Assembly: GCA_016647705.1 (NCBI GenBank)
Contig: CM028325.1
Coordinates: forward strand, 32,282,474 to 32,346,473
Direction: 5' to 3'
From: Eucommia ulmoides
Taxonomy: Eukaryota > Streptophyta > Magnoliopsida > Garryales > Eucommiaceae
Length of the DNA: 64,000 bases
This document shows positions 25,253 to 37,540 of the stretch, in pieces. Below the pieces are notes generated by a model. It worked only from the letters and a program-made list of their open reading frames with translations. It ran no database searches and was not told the origin of the DNA. A program made the position numbers and the translations under genes. The number at the start of each line of letters is the position of its first letter. Positions within the stretch are counted from its first letter, which is position 1.

Positions 25253-26982
25253 GTCGACCTATGGCCAAAAGAGGAACTCTCTGGATTTCTAAGTCCACAG
25301 ATAAGTCGACTTGTGAAACATCCTAAATTGTCCGGTCGACAAATAAAGTATTAGCGGTCGACCGATGGGCGAAGGATTTTTGGCTTGACTACATCCTGAA
25401 TTGAGCGGTCGACTGATGGAGCTGTTTCAAGATTTATGAAATTTCGAATTTTATTTAAAAAATAGCCGTTATTAGCTGTTTTATGGTTAAGATATACGAG
25501 ATATCTTAGGGATCTGATATATTTTGAGTTATTTAATGAATATTTAAATATCTCTATAGATATAGTTCAAGTAATTTTGATATTTCTCAATTTGGTACAT
25601 GTAATTCTTTCTATTTTATCCAATTGAGATTGAATAAAAATTTGAGGGACTTAATTGAATATTTTAAAAGATATATTTAAGTAAGTTATATCAGGAATGA
25701 ATCATTATGATATAGAGGGTCTATTTGTGTAATTAAATGACATGATTTATGGGAACTAACCGTTATAGGCCTTATTTCAAGTGACTTTAAGTAGATCTGC
25801 GTATTTTATATGTGAGAATCATTAATCAAGAGAATCCAAATCATTATGAGTTATTCAGCTCTCGTGCTTTCTAAGAATAATCATACTGAGTGCATTGTGA
25901 GATTTTTCTTGAGATTTGTTCTTGAGAAATATTTGTTGTGGATTATTGTTACTACCGATCTGAAGTAGCATTACTATTCTAATCATTATTCTTTTACTGG
26001 AATTCTGGTGAGATCATTCCAAATTACTTACTATTAATTGTTGCTTGATTCTATTATTTGGAATTTGGAATTTGGAATTTAATCTTTGAAATTGTTTTCC
26101 GAATTTTTTATTGAAAATTATTTTTGAAATAATTTCTTGAGAAAATCTGATTACGTGTTTAACTGCTTGCTACCCCTATTTATTTATCAAAATTTGAAAT
26201 TCTCATTTTTCTATCGCTAGTATCGGGACATTAATTGAGTTTGAATTTATCTGAGATGGTAGAAACTCCGAATGAAAAAATCACTTATTAATTGTTTATA
26301 ATTGGTGAGTGGAGTGTCGGATTAGATACTACTGGGAGTGTCTAATTAAGGGTAGCTGGTTTCAAGCTCTTCCAGTAAAGAGATTGAAATTTTGATATTT
26401 GCCTAGAGTATAAAAAAGTTAGGTGTTAATTATTCCTTGATTGAATTTGTGAGTGAATTGTAACGGTTTAATCCTTACCGGATAAAAGGATATTTGGTGC
26501 GTGTTTGTGTGAAATTTAATTCTTGACCTTAAGGTTTAAAAATAATTAGGTCGTGATTCTCCTTGTAATAGAATTAGATTAATCTTCTGCCTGGAAAAGA
26601 AATAGAGATTATTCCTTAACCTGTGAAAAAGAAATGTAAATGTTGATTTTAAGCATACGAAAAGAATCATTGTAAGAGTTTGGTTCTTACCTTTAAAGGG
26701 ATCTTGAATTTAGTGGGTGCAACTCTCCATGGAGCTCGGGAGACTGGATTAACCAAGAGTAGCTTGGTGAACCAGTATAAATTTTTGTGTGCTGCATTAT
26801 TTATATTGTTTATATTTTGTTATTTGGGTGTGCACCTAGTTGATAACACATATTTGCTGCTATAAAAGATAATAATTAATTTTAGGATAAAATTAATTGT
26901 TTGATTTTTGAAGTGTTATATTCTGATAATTTTTTAATACTACCCAATTCATTTCCCTTTTGGGTAACTCACTGTGCCAATA
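25253..26982 (+). repeat. Right part of the SIRE-like LTR, with a palindromic GGTCGACCG motif cluster
   Basis: Non-coding. Five GTCGAC-centred motifs lie between 25253 and 25410 (for example gcggtcgaccgatgg). A TATA-like and 'gtgaaccagtataaa' segment near 26767 could be the LTR promoter region. The sequence ends GTGCCAATA at the gtact target duplication. Confidence 0.55.
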
Positions 26983-27250
26983 GTACTCTTAAAATTTTTT
27001 CAACTAGAGGGTAATTTGTCAATCAAAATAGCAACTTGAAATTGTTCATCAAGTGACTTACCTTCAGAAATAATTTCATAAATAATTTCCTTAATTGAAA
27101 AAATTGCAAACTTTAGGGTGTTATGTGTCCAAATTGAAACCATAGGGACCATTGTCGGATTTAGGTCAAACGTCATGGGTGCAAAGTGTAAAAAGCTCTA
27201 AAGAAAATTAATGGCTATAATCAAATAGAAACAGCATAATGATGTAAGCT
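26983..27250 (-). pseudogene. Copia A gag, N-terminal part, resuming after the nested insertion
   Basis: The minus-strand translation contains DEQFQVAILIDKLPSS followed by a stop where a Trp codon is usual in Copia gag, then KNFKST, which continues directly into LRLKTNDFSSEKL on the other side of the 9.4-kb insertion. The two halves therefore belong to one former gag frame split by 17578-26982. Confidence 0.75.
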
Positions 27251-27476
27251 TCTCAATTCAAGGCTATAATCAAATATAAGAATATGATTTCTAAGTTTGG
27301 GAAGAGAAACAGAAACAAACGCCTGACCTATGATTCAGAATTAAACAGAAACAACAACCCACATGTAAACCCCTATGTAAACCTAAGTTTAAGAATTCTC
27401 GCAACAGTAGCTCCTTATTATATAAGCAGCATAAGTTTCTCAAACAAAGAACATGGCAAAAAACCCGTCTTAAAAT
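27251..27476. other. Copia A 5' leader, primer site not recognised
   Basis: This is the stretch between the gag remnant and the 5' LTR. The bases next to the LTR end (coding strand attttaagacggg) do not match the usual TGGTATCAG initiator-methionine primer site, so the site is either diverged or primed differently. Confidence 0.4.
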
Positions 27477-28310
27477 TGTTGCTGCAATAATTAAAATAAG
27501 GAACAAATTTACCAAAAATTCTTTGATTAAGTTGCAGACTAGGTCGCTCTCTTTAAGATATTTCGCAGCTCTGTCCAAGAATATGTAAGCAGTATAACAG
27601 TCCTGTCATCCCCAAGATAAAACAACCGAGAAATCTTTTCGGTCTAGAACTTCCTCTACATGGTAGAAGGCCTGAAAACTGAACACCCTAGCCCAACATA
27701 CTGCTCGGAATCAAAAATATTTTTGTATGTACAAAAAAACAGAGAGAAATGCCTTTTGAGTTTCAGATCTTTTTTTCTTACAATTCTTAAGGCAAAGCTT
27801 TGTTTGTATAGGCTAAATAAGATTAGATAAGTGGGAGACATGAGAGGAAATCATGGAAGACTCTCTCCACTAAAGGCTATCCACGAAATCATTGAAGGCT
27901 CCCTACAAAATCATGCTAGTGGAGGAAATAATAAATAATATTTATTATTAAAGTTATATAATATACTAAAATCATGCTATTGAAAGGCTTTTAATTTTAT
28001 TTAATAAGCGCCACCTCACCTCACACGGGCGCTCGGCTTGGCAAAACTGGCCAGTGACCTCATCTCACACGCGTGCTCGGTTGCCACGGCCGGCAGTGGC
28101 GGCGTGCGTACGTGTGTGGTAAACCGATAGAGATGTAACTCCTCTCTTCTCCATAAATGTGGGTATTCCTTGGGGCACACCCCAAATATCCAACTCATCC
28201 TCTCATAAACTCTAGACCATTATTCCCAAACAATGTGGAAGAAGGAGAATAGTGGAAAAACTTGGCATCCTTTTTTTTATTTACAATTATAAATTCACTT
28301 TGTTTCAACA
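27477..28310 (-). repeat. 5' LTR of Copia A
   Basis: 834-bp LTR, the same family as 13802-14712, ending TTTCAACA and followed by the gatat target duplication. Confidence 0.8.
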
Positions 28311-29495
28311 GATATCAATTCTTTTTTACATGATTAATTATGTAACTAATCAAGAAGAAGTTCTTCGTTAGTATTATCGGGTGGAAGCATGTAATTGCGT
28401 GATGGAATTGAAATTTAAAACCAACATTTGTAATTTTTTTAGATTTTACATGTGTGAAGAGAGGGAAGCAGTAGCCGAAGAGAGGAAGGCAATGATTGTT
28501 TGTTTAAGCTTTCATTGAACCATTGTAATGTTGACTGACTTCAAAGATTTTTTAAACGATTTTTGCTGCTTTTTCAACTGACTTAGAACCTCTGAAGAAC
28601 CCTCTTGACTCCCATTCATTTTCCACAGGTTTTGTTTCACTTCATAACATATGATTTTTAAGATAATTTTTACAAAAAGATAAAACTATAATTTGAGATC
28701 AATTTTTATGTCGTCTGATGAAGTTTTTATATTTTACCTTAAATCATATATGTTTAATTACGATTTTAATTAGTCATTTAGTTTAATTTAACTAGTAAAT
28801 TAGATGGATGTAAGAATAAAATTATAAATTAGTTTTTTTTTTTTTTAAATATTTATTTTTTAATGTTTTTTTTTTTTTTTTAATTCTCTTTTTTTCTTCC
28901 TTTTTCTTTTTCTTGTTTTCTTCTTTCTTTTTTCTTTCTTCGCCAAACGCCACCACCTCTGTTCATCAACTCTCTGACCCCATGTTGTCCAACCCCACCC
29001 CTACCCCTACAACTCTCCGCCCCGTGCCGTCCACCCCCACCCAGTCCCCTAGCCTTCCACCCCAACCCACCCCCGGTTGTGCAACGCCTAATCCTCTTTT
29101 TGGTACTTTTATTTTGCTTATACTTATTCAAAGATTGATTTTGGCTGTCGCTGCTATTGTTGAACCTTTGGTGATACGGATGGTTTTACTCACGAAATAT
29201 CCACGGTTTAAGTGTTTCTCGATGGGCCGATTCAGCCAAGGGCCATTAATGTTCTGCAAGCTCCGTTGGGCCTAATTTACTTTTCGTTGTTATTATTCAT
29301 GTCATCAAATGAAATAGGTTCAAAATGTTGTATATACAACGAAAGTTATATCACTTTTTTTTTTTGTTCTACAACTGTGCCTTTAAACACGGGTTATACA
29401 CTAGTGTTATTATAATGTACAACCACAAAAAACCGCTTACGAAAAAATGTTCAATTTCATGTAAATTCATAGTTTTATTGTATTTTTATGTTATT

Positions 29496-29565
<70 letters not shown>

Positions 29566-30190
29566 TCATTCATACACTACTAGGCCTCATTTGATAACAA
29601 AATTCAACAAAACTGAATGTATTAAGTACTTATTAAATTAAGTGTAGTTGATAATTAAATGAAGAAACCACATAATACAATTTGTTCAAAATTTTTAATG
29701 GTGTGTGATTGACTTATTTTTTTAGCACTTCTCACATAAAATCAACAAACATCTATTGATCATAATCATCATTCAACCCGAATACTATAAAATCTTGCAA
29801 AAAAATTATATACCAACTCTTATAGATAGAGTATTAAATTGAGGGAAAAATAGAGCAAATAACCTGTAAAAAGAGAATATTTTAGAAAGTAAAATTGTGA
29901 AAATTATTTCTGCAATAAAAAAATGTACAAAGATAATTTTTTTGAAGTTAAACGTAATAAAAGGTAAATACTTAATGTATTCAACGCTTATAAGTTTTCA
30001 ATACTTAATTTTCAGTGTTATCAAACGACTCTTAGTCTCAAAATATCACTAAAGAAATAGTTAAGTCTTTTTTTTTTTAGATAGGTGTGTTTTAAATGCA
30101 CAAATACTAATAAAAATATATTTTAAAAAATAATATATCTAGATAATAAAACAGAACGGTATATATTTTGCTTTACACAATTTACTTTCA
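28311..30190. other. Flank of Copia A, microsatellite and low-complexity DNA
   Basis: It begins with the gatat target duplication. A polypyrimidine and proline-rich-looking stretch at about 28880-29100 can be read as an open frame on either strand because of its composition; I do not regard it as a gene. A (TTA)n microsatellite of about 20 repeats lies at about 29503-29562. Nothing else is recognised. Confidence 0.5.
29503..29562 (+). repeat. (TTA)n microsatellite
   Basis: About 20 uninterrupted TTA triplets. Confidence 0.95.
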
Positions 30191-31540
30191 CATTTTGAGA
30201 ACTATATAGGAAAATATTAAAGTGAATATATATATGTGTGTGTGTGTGAACATTGCGAATGAAAATTATATAAATAATTTCCCTAATTAATATACATAAA
30301 TTATAGAAATATTTTTGAAATATTTTGAGCACAATATAGGGAAATATTAGACTGAAAATAATACACGGAAATTATAAATAAAAATTATAGAAATAATTAT
30401 CCTAATTAATATACAAAAATTATAAAAATATTTTCATTTTGAGGATTATATTACAAAATATTAAACTGAAAATGATATATAAAAATTATATAAGGAAAAT
30501 ACAACTAAAAATTATAAAAATAATTCTCCCTATTTAATATACAAAAATTATAGAAATTTCTAATTTCCGCAAATGAATATACGAAGATTACAGAATTAGT
30601 TTCGCCTAATTAATACACAAAAGTTATAGATATAATTATAGAAATCTCTAATTCTCACTCATTAGAAATAATTTTAACTAATTAATATATGAAAATTATA
30701 GAAATAAATATAGAAAATTTTAATTCCCCTAAATAGAAATGATTTTTCGTAATTAGAAATAATTTTCACTAATTACTGTATGAAAATTATAGAAATTTCT
30801 AATTCTCCTAATTAGGCATAAATTTTCTCTAATTAGAAATAATCTAATTATAGAAATTTTTAATTCCATAATTAGAAATAATTTCCCCTAATTAACATAC
30901 GAAAATTATAGAAACAATTCTCCTAATTGAAATACGAAAATTATTGAAATAATTATAGAATTTTTTCAAGTTTCCATAATTAAAAATAATTCTCACTAAT
31001 TAATATATGAAAATTATAGAAATTTCTAATTCCCCTAGTTAGAAATAATTCTTTGTAATTAGAAATAATTCACACTAATGAATATAAGAAAATTATAAAA
31101 ATTTATAATTTCCCCTAATTAAAAATAAGTTCATGTAATTACAAATAATTCTCACTAATTAATATAAAAATCATAGAAATAAGTATAATTTTTTTTTTTT
31201 AATTTTCCCTAACTAGTTATAATTCTCCCTAATTAAAATATGAAAATTATAAAAATAATTATAAAAAATTTAATTTACCCTATAACAGACCAAAATTTTA
31301 AAAATAATTATAAAAAATTCTAATTCCGTTAATCAACATATGGAAATTATATAAATATTATTAAAAATAATTTCCTGTAATTAAAAATAATTTTCAGTAA
31401 TTAATATACATAAATAATAGAAATAGTTCCCCCGAATTAATATACGAAAATCGTTGAAATAATTATAGAACTTTCTAATTTTTACTAATTAGAAATAAAT
31501 CTCACTAATTAACATACAAAAATTATATAAATAATAATTA
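30190..31540. repeat. Degenerate AT-rich tandem array of ~1.35 kb
   Basis: The stretch consists of dozens of imperfect reiterations of 'gaaaattatagaaataatt', 'ctaattaatatac' and 'ttctaattcccctaattag'. The spacing is irregular, with higher-order units of roughly 60-110 bp. There is no coding capacity and no conserved spacer pattern. It is a decayed minisatellite or satellite-like block. Confidence 0.85.
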
Positions 31541-34252
31541 AATTTCTCTTATGCCTCTCTCTCACCTTCTATAAGAATCGAATAAAGCATAAATAAAAAT
31601 CACGCATTGGCTATAATTATTCTCTATCATTTTTTATAACATACAACTGTCTCACCTAATCGAAAGTAATCCTACATTAGCTGCCTTCTCAATTACGGTC
31701 AGCCTGGTACTCTCTAGCGATAATTCTTAGTTCGTTTGGCATATGCCATGACAATAAATAAATAACAGTGACAATTTGTGAAATTTGTTGAAGTTGATTT
31801 GGCTACATAAGTTTTTAGTCATGATCAATTATATGTTTCTTGATCAAAATGCACATCATTTGATCGATCAAATATATTTTTCTCTAAAGACGGGTCTCTA
31901 TTTACAAAAAAATATTGTTTACCCAAAACTTTTGTTGTGAAGATCTCAACTTAAATATTGGCATGATAATTCAACTAGTAATTTATTTTGTTGTTTGGTT
32001 ATAAAATTTTTATCATTAATATTTCATTACCTTTGTTTATTATTGTATGAATTGGGTGAAAAAGTTCTACACCAATAACGATATTATTATGAGGTAATTA
32101 AATTATTGATATTGTTTCATTATTATTTTTTCTTTCATTTTATTGTCTTTAAAAATAATATTTAAAATTTTTAGAATGTTGTGTAAACAAACAGAATTAT
32201 CAAAATTAAATTAAATTTTGAATTACTATTCTAAAGGCATTATTTTTTGTTTCGTGAGAAATTAAGAATATTGTATAAATTGAGAGAATTTTGGTAATGT
32301 TTTCTAAATTTTTAAAATCATCGTAGTCAAACTGTATTGTTTTTTTTTTTTTTTTTTTTTAAATATATGTGAATAACTAAATTATTGATTATTAATTTTG
32401 ACATTTGTTGTTTTGGGTGGTGAACTTATATTTTCTAATGATATTTTTGTTGTTGAGTTTAATAATCTTTTTATTTCATTACCTAAATATTACATTTGAT
32501 ATTTTAAAATTGAGTTTTTTATTATTTAACCCAAATTTTATTACCTATTTCCTCAATGAGCCTTTTAAACAAAAAGATTATTATTTAATCCTTCAATAAA
32601 ACATCGTTAATTTTTAATCATTGGCAAACAGTGAATAGACATATTTGCATATATATAACAAACCCTAATTCCTCATTTTATTTCATCTTCAACCTACTTT
32701 ATCTTCCCCACCTCTTTTAATCGAACCACCATTGTGCACATATTTAAAACGACGACGACGATGCTTGCCGTTACCAAGAACGATGACAATGCTAGTTGAT
32801 GATGCCGCCGCCGCTAGATGACGATTGTGGTATGGTTGACATTCGTCTTCCTTAACCATTCTTGGACGACGCCATTGATGCCGTCTTGTTTCATCTGATG
32901 ACGATGACGAAGACGCCTGGCTTTGCTCGCCGATGACAATGACGAAGCCTGTGGTCTGGTCGACGTTCGTCTTTCTCAATCGTTATCGCGCGATGCCACC
33001 GATGTCACCTTCCTCAGTCTCTCTCTCTCTCAAATCTGGAAACATCCAGATTTTGAATTTTCAAATCTGGACTAGATCTGTTCTTTAATGTGAGGTCGTC
33101 ACACTTTTTGGATCTGATAATTTTTTTGCTGATTTTGGTTTTTCTTAATGTTATTTAATTTGTGTCGTGAATGTTCATCTCACTTTTCAGATCTATTTTG
33201 ATTTTGTTGGTCTTTTGTTGATTCTGGTTGAATTTTGTGTTTATTTTCATTGTTAACATTCTTTTTTGTTGATTTCTCGGTGAATGTTCATATCGATTTT
33301 GGGGTTTGGGTGAATGTTCATTTGTGATGTGGTTAACGTTCATACTGATTTTTAGATTCAGAGTGAATGTGTCATTGCGGTTGGTGAATGTTGATATTAG
33401 TTGTGTTTTCGTTAATTTTGTGATCTTTTTTTAATTTTATTTTTTTAATTTTTTATTTTATGTTCATGTGGTTTGGTGAAAATGTATGCATCGAATTTTT
33501 TTTTTCGTTCTTAATTTTTTCAGGTTTTTCGATCTATTGATATTTTGTGAATGGTCATAATGAGTTTGTTTTTGTTGATGTTAGGGTATATTTTCAATTT
33601 TTTTAATTTATTTTTCTTGGTTATTTTTAGATTTTTTCAAATAGTAGTGTCAATGATCATAACACAAAGAACGTGAAATTTTTTTTCGTGGATTTTGTGA
33701 ACATAACAAAATAACATAAAATAGAATAACGTGTGAATATAACAAAAACGTAATTTGTTCACATTCGTAGCAGAACATTCAGTCATGTTAAAATATATTA
33801 AGATGTTCAAAAATATCAAAACAAAAATGTGAATATTCATGACTTGCTATATTTTACAGAATGACACTCTATATAAATTATAAAAAAAAAGATAGTTAAA
33901 GAACATATGACTAATTTCTAAAATATCTAAAAACTTTATTATGCTAATTGGAGAACTATTTTTTAATTTATATACCGATGATATAATAATTTTTTTTTAA
34001 ATTAAATTTATCTTTTTTTATCTGTACCTTCAGATAATGGTAAATAGTATTTGCATTTGTATTACATAATAGACACATTTTATAGTCATGAAAGTGTTTT
34101 TTTTTTTTAAAAAAAAAATTTAGACAAAAATGTCTGATCACGAAGGAACATGGCCTACATTATTATCGTAAAAGATGAGGCTATTATGACATCGACTGTG
34201 AAAGTAAAAAATCACCCACAAGAAGGTCACAAACAAAAACAACCGTTATCAC
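31541..34252. other. AT-rich DNA with a gene-like fragment and a repeated GTGAATGTTCAT motif
   Basis: From 32660 to 33010 the sequence looks like a 5' exon (an 'aaaccctaattcctc' leader, then GC-richer codon-like DNA), but no frame is convincing. From about 33160 to 33830 a motif close to gtgaatgttcat recurs roughly eight times at irregular spacing. No protein family was recognised. A poly(T) run lies at about 32340-32360. Confidence 0.4.
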
Positions 34253-34814
34253 TATTGGGAAAGATGACAAGATAATTTTATCGGTCCCAGGACAATTTCC
34301 CAAATCAAAATAGAACAGAAATAACACAGCGGATTTTAGCGTGGAAAACCCTCCTCAATTGAAAGTAAAAACCACGGGACTTGTAGGCCGCTTAAATCTT
34401 CCACTATAAAAAATAATGGGATTACAAACCTCACACTTTGTGGATCACTCAAATAATATACAAAAATATTGTCTTCAATTTGTGGGTAAAAACTTCACAA
34501 ATTAACACTCACTAATATCTTCTCACAAATGGTTTTTTTTTTTTTTCTTCTCTGCGATTTCTTTCTGCAGAGGATTATATTTGTCTTTGGCTTACCTTCT
34601 CTATTTATAGAGGAGGATTTGAGCTTCTTGACAGTCTGAACAGAAGAAAAAACTTCATCAAAAAGTAGACACCGATTTCTCCTTTTTCTTCATTTGGTGA
34701 GCTACCTATCATTTCTTCATTTTTCATTTTGTTTTCTTGTGCTTTCTTCAACTTGCATGGGCCATCATTTTGTTGAAAAATAATCACCCCCAATTGGGAG
34801 TAATTTACCCAACA
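34253..34814 (-). repeat. 3' LTR of Copia B
   Basis: 562 bp, from TATTGGGAAAG (TG changed to TA) to TTTACCCAACA. A poly(T) tract and a CTATTTATAGAGGAGG segment (TATA box on the coding strand) lie near 34530-34615. Confidence 0.85.
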
Positions 34815-36300
34815 AATCTTTCCCTCCAGACCAATTTCGGGTTGAAGTCAAGCCTGCAACTTCCTTGCAAACTTCGAGCTTCTCTCTGGGTAGAGCTTTT
34901 GTTATCATGTCGGCTCTGTTATCATTGGTGTGAATCTTCTCAAGCTGTACCAACTTGTTACACATCACGAATCCAGTGATATCTCACCTCGATGTGTTTA
35001 GACTTCGAGTGAAAAGTCAGGTTCTTGCTGAGATGAATAACACTCTGACAATCGCAGTGGAGTGTATACTTCTCTTGATTCTGACTTAACTCTTGTAGAA
35101 ACTTCTTGATCCACAGGATTTCCTTACATCCTTCCGTGATTGCGATGTATTCTGCTTCTGTGGTGGATAAGGCAATACACTTCTGTAATCGTGATTGCCA
35201 CGAAACAGCTCCTCCTGCAAATGTTATCAAGTATCCGGATATGGATTTTCTCAAATCCACATTGCCAGCCATATCTACATATGTATGTCCTTCCAATACG
35301 GGTTTACCATTGCCGAAAAATAAACAATGACTGGATGTTCCCCTGAGATACCTGAGTACCCATTTGACTGCTTCCCAATGTTCCTTTCTAGGATTTGAAA
35401 GAAAACGGTTCACTACACCGACTGCGTGAGCAATGTCTGGTCTGGTGCATACCATGGCATACATCAAACTGCCAACCGCCGATGCATAAGGCACCCTATC
35501 TATTTCTATTTTTTTCTCCTTACTTAAAGGACATTGCCTTGCACTAAGCTTGAAGTGGCTTGCAAGTGGAGAACTAACAACTTTTGCTTTACTCATGTTG
35601 AATCTTTCAAGAACCTTTTCAACATAGTGTTCTTGAGATAGCCAGATTCTGCGATTCTGCCTGTCATGGGTAATCGTCATGCCAAGAATCTGCTTTTCTA
35701 CTCCTAAGTCCTTCATTGCAAAGGACCTGCTCAACTCTTGCTTCAGCTTGTTAATTTGGCGTTGTCACGGCCTATAATTAACATGTCATCAACATAGAGT
35801 AAAAGAATGATAAAGTCACCATCAGAAAATTTCTTGATGAAGACGCAATAATCCACCGTTGTTTGGTTGTACTCATTTTTCTCCATAAATGTGTCAAACT
35901 TTTTGTACCACTACCTTGGTGCCTGTTTCAGACCATAAAAAATTTTCTTCAGTCTGCACACTAGTTTCTCTTTTCCTTTGACTAGGAAACCTTTGGGTTG
36001 CTCCATGTAAATTTCCTCGTCAAGATCATCACGTAAAAATACAGTTTTTACATCAAGTTGGTCAACCTCCAGATTAAGACTGGCTGCAAGGTCAAGAACA
36101 ACTCGGATTGAAGACATTTTCACCATGGGTGAAAATATTTCGTCAAAATCAACACCCTTCTTCTGCCCGAATCCTTTCACAACCAATTTGTAGCGTGGTT
36201 GTGAGCTGTGTTCTTCATTTTTGATCTCGTACACCAACTTGTTCTTGAGAGTTTTTCTACCCTATGGTAGTTTCACCAAATCAAATGTGTGGTTCTCATG
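34765..36300 (-). pseudogene. Copia B reverse transcriptase and RNase H
   Basis: Minus-strand blocks: 35911-36237 has KLVVKGFGQKKGVDFDEIFSP-type sequence, QLDVKTVFL, EEIYMEQPKGF and YGLKQAPR followed by TAG where CAG (Gln) is normal. About 35740-35910 includes the catalytic LLLYVDDMLIIG motif at about 35783-35800. 34958-35734 has MKDLG, VGSLMYAMVCTRPDIAHAVG, SGYLITFAGGAVSWQSR and the RNase H motif STTEAEYIA. 34765-34968 is the pol C-terminus with IHTNDNRADMITKALPREK. Catalytic motifs survive, but several stops break the frame, so it is inactive. Confidence 0.9.
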
Positions 36301-37540
36301 CAAGGATTTCATCTCTTCTTACATGGCTTTTAACCACTCGCCCTTATGTTGATCTGCAACAGTTTCTTCATACCTCTCAAGTTCTCCCCCTTCAGTAAGC
36401 ATCACATACTCATGAGGAGAATATCTGTCACTCAATTGTCAATCTTGGGTAGATCTTCTCGGTTCTTGTTGGACTTGTTCCGGAATCGATTTTGATTCCG
36501 AACTGCTAGATGGTGGAGTTGCATCATCAAGATCTAGTACCGCTTCCTCATCACCAGAATTTGTTGGTGAAGAGTTAGGTTTGAGATCTACTGGAAATTC
36601 ATCTGGTTGTGACTTTTCTAGTTTCTCAAAGTCTCCAGCTATCTGTTCTTTAAGAAACACCACGTCTCTACTTCTAACGATCTTTTTGCTGACAGGATCC
36701 CAAAGTTTATAGCCGAACTCTTCATGGGCATATCCCACAAAGATGCATTGCTTTGCCTTTCCATCCAGCTTGGATCTCTCATATTTTGGAATGTGAACAA
36801 GCGCTCTGCAGCCAAACACTTTTAGGTGTTTGTATGAAATGTCTTTCCCTGTCCAGACTCTTTCTGGTACATCATAGTTCAGTAGAACTGATGGAGAAAT
36901 GTTGATTAAATCAACTGCTGTCCTCATTGCCTCCCCCCAAAAGGAATTTGACAGCTTTGCATCTAAGAGCATACATCTGACTTTTTCACAGATGGTTCTA
37001 TTCATCCTCTCTGTAACACCGTTGTACTGAGGTATCTTTTTTTACTGACTTTTCAAGCCTAATGCCAAATTTCTTGCAGTACTCTTTAAATGGTCCACGA
37101 TATTCGCCTCCGTTGTCTGCACGTACACACTTCAAATATCTGTCAGTTTCCCTCTCAACTTTTACATGAAATTGCCTAAAAATTTTCACCACTTGATCTT
37201 TGATTTTCAAGACAAAGGCCCACACTTTTTTAGAGTGGTCGTCAATGAAAGTCACGAAATAAAGAGCATCTCCCAATGACTTATGACTCATTTAGCAGAC
37301 ATCTGTGTGTATAAGATCTAGAATATTCTTCCTTCAAGATACTGGATGAGTTTGAAATGTAACTCTGTGTTGCTTTCCCATAATACAATCAACACAGGTT
37401 TGCAAGGGTGTGCCTTTCATTCCTGGTAAGAGCTCTTTCTTAGAAAGGATTTTAAGACCTTTCTCACTCATGTGTCTGAGCTGCTTATGCCATAGCTCGG
37501 TGGGGACTTCTTTCCTGGTTGTATTTACCTCTCATTTTCA
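36300..37540 (-). pseudogene. Copia B integrase
   Basis: About 37330-37500 contains the His/Cys zinc-binding region (H-Q-L-R-H-M spaced from C-V-D-C). 36998-37291 holds the catalytic core start with FVTFIDDHSKKVWAF and CVRADNGGEY. 36439-37005 continues with MNRTICEKVRCML, WGEAMRTAVDLIN, HLKVFGCRALVHIP and FVGYAHEEFGYKLWDP, then the acidic linker before the reverse transcriptase. A frameshift separates the last two blocks near 37000. Confidence 0.85.

Larger units (their letters stand above)
17578..26982 (+). mobile_element. SIRE-like solo LTR nested in Copia A, itself interrupted
   Basis: The boundaries are TGTTGATCCTAAG at 17578 and GTGCCAATA at 26982, with target duplication gtact on both sides (17573-17577 and 26983-26987). 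After removing the Gypsy element (about 17975-25252) roughly 2.1 kb remains with no coding sequence. The right part has features I associate with long SIRE/Maximus-class Copia LTRs, including a 'gtgaaccagtataaatttttgtgtgc' style segment at about 26767-26795. The assignment to SIRE is by resemblance only; the boundaries and nesting are read directly. Confidence 0.7.
13802..28310 (-). mobile_element. Copia retrotransposon A, full span including nested insertions
   Basis: The left LTR (13802-14712, TGTTGCCGCAG to TTTGTTTCAACA) and the right LTR (27477-28310, TGTTGCTGCAATAA to TTTGTTTCAACA) are the same sequence in the same orientation. The 5-bp flank gatat occurs immediately left of 13802 (13797-13801) and immediately right of 28310 (28311-28315). 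That is the signature of one insertion event spanning 14.5 kb. Coding remnants lie on the minus strand, so the right LTR is the 5' LTR. The polypurine tract (plus strand atcccccacttg) abuts the left LTR at 14713. The excess length is nested DNA at 17578-26982. LTR identity by eye is only about 85%, indicating an old insertion. Confidence 0.85.

Noticed and set aside
28913..29275. 120-codon proline/threonine-rich ORF
   Set aside because: The opposite strand is equally open and the composition is polypyrimidine; no domain or splice context supports it.
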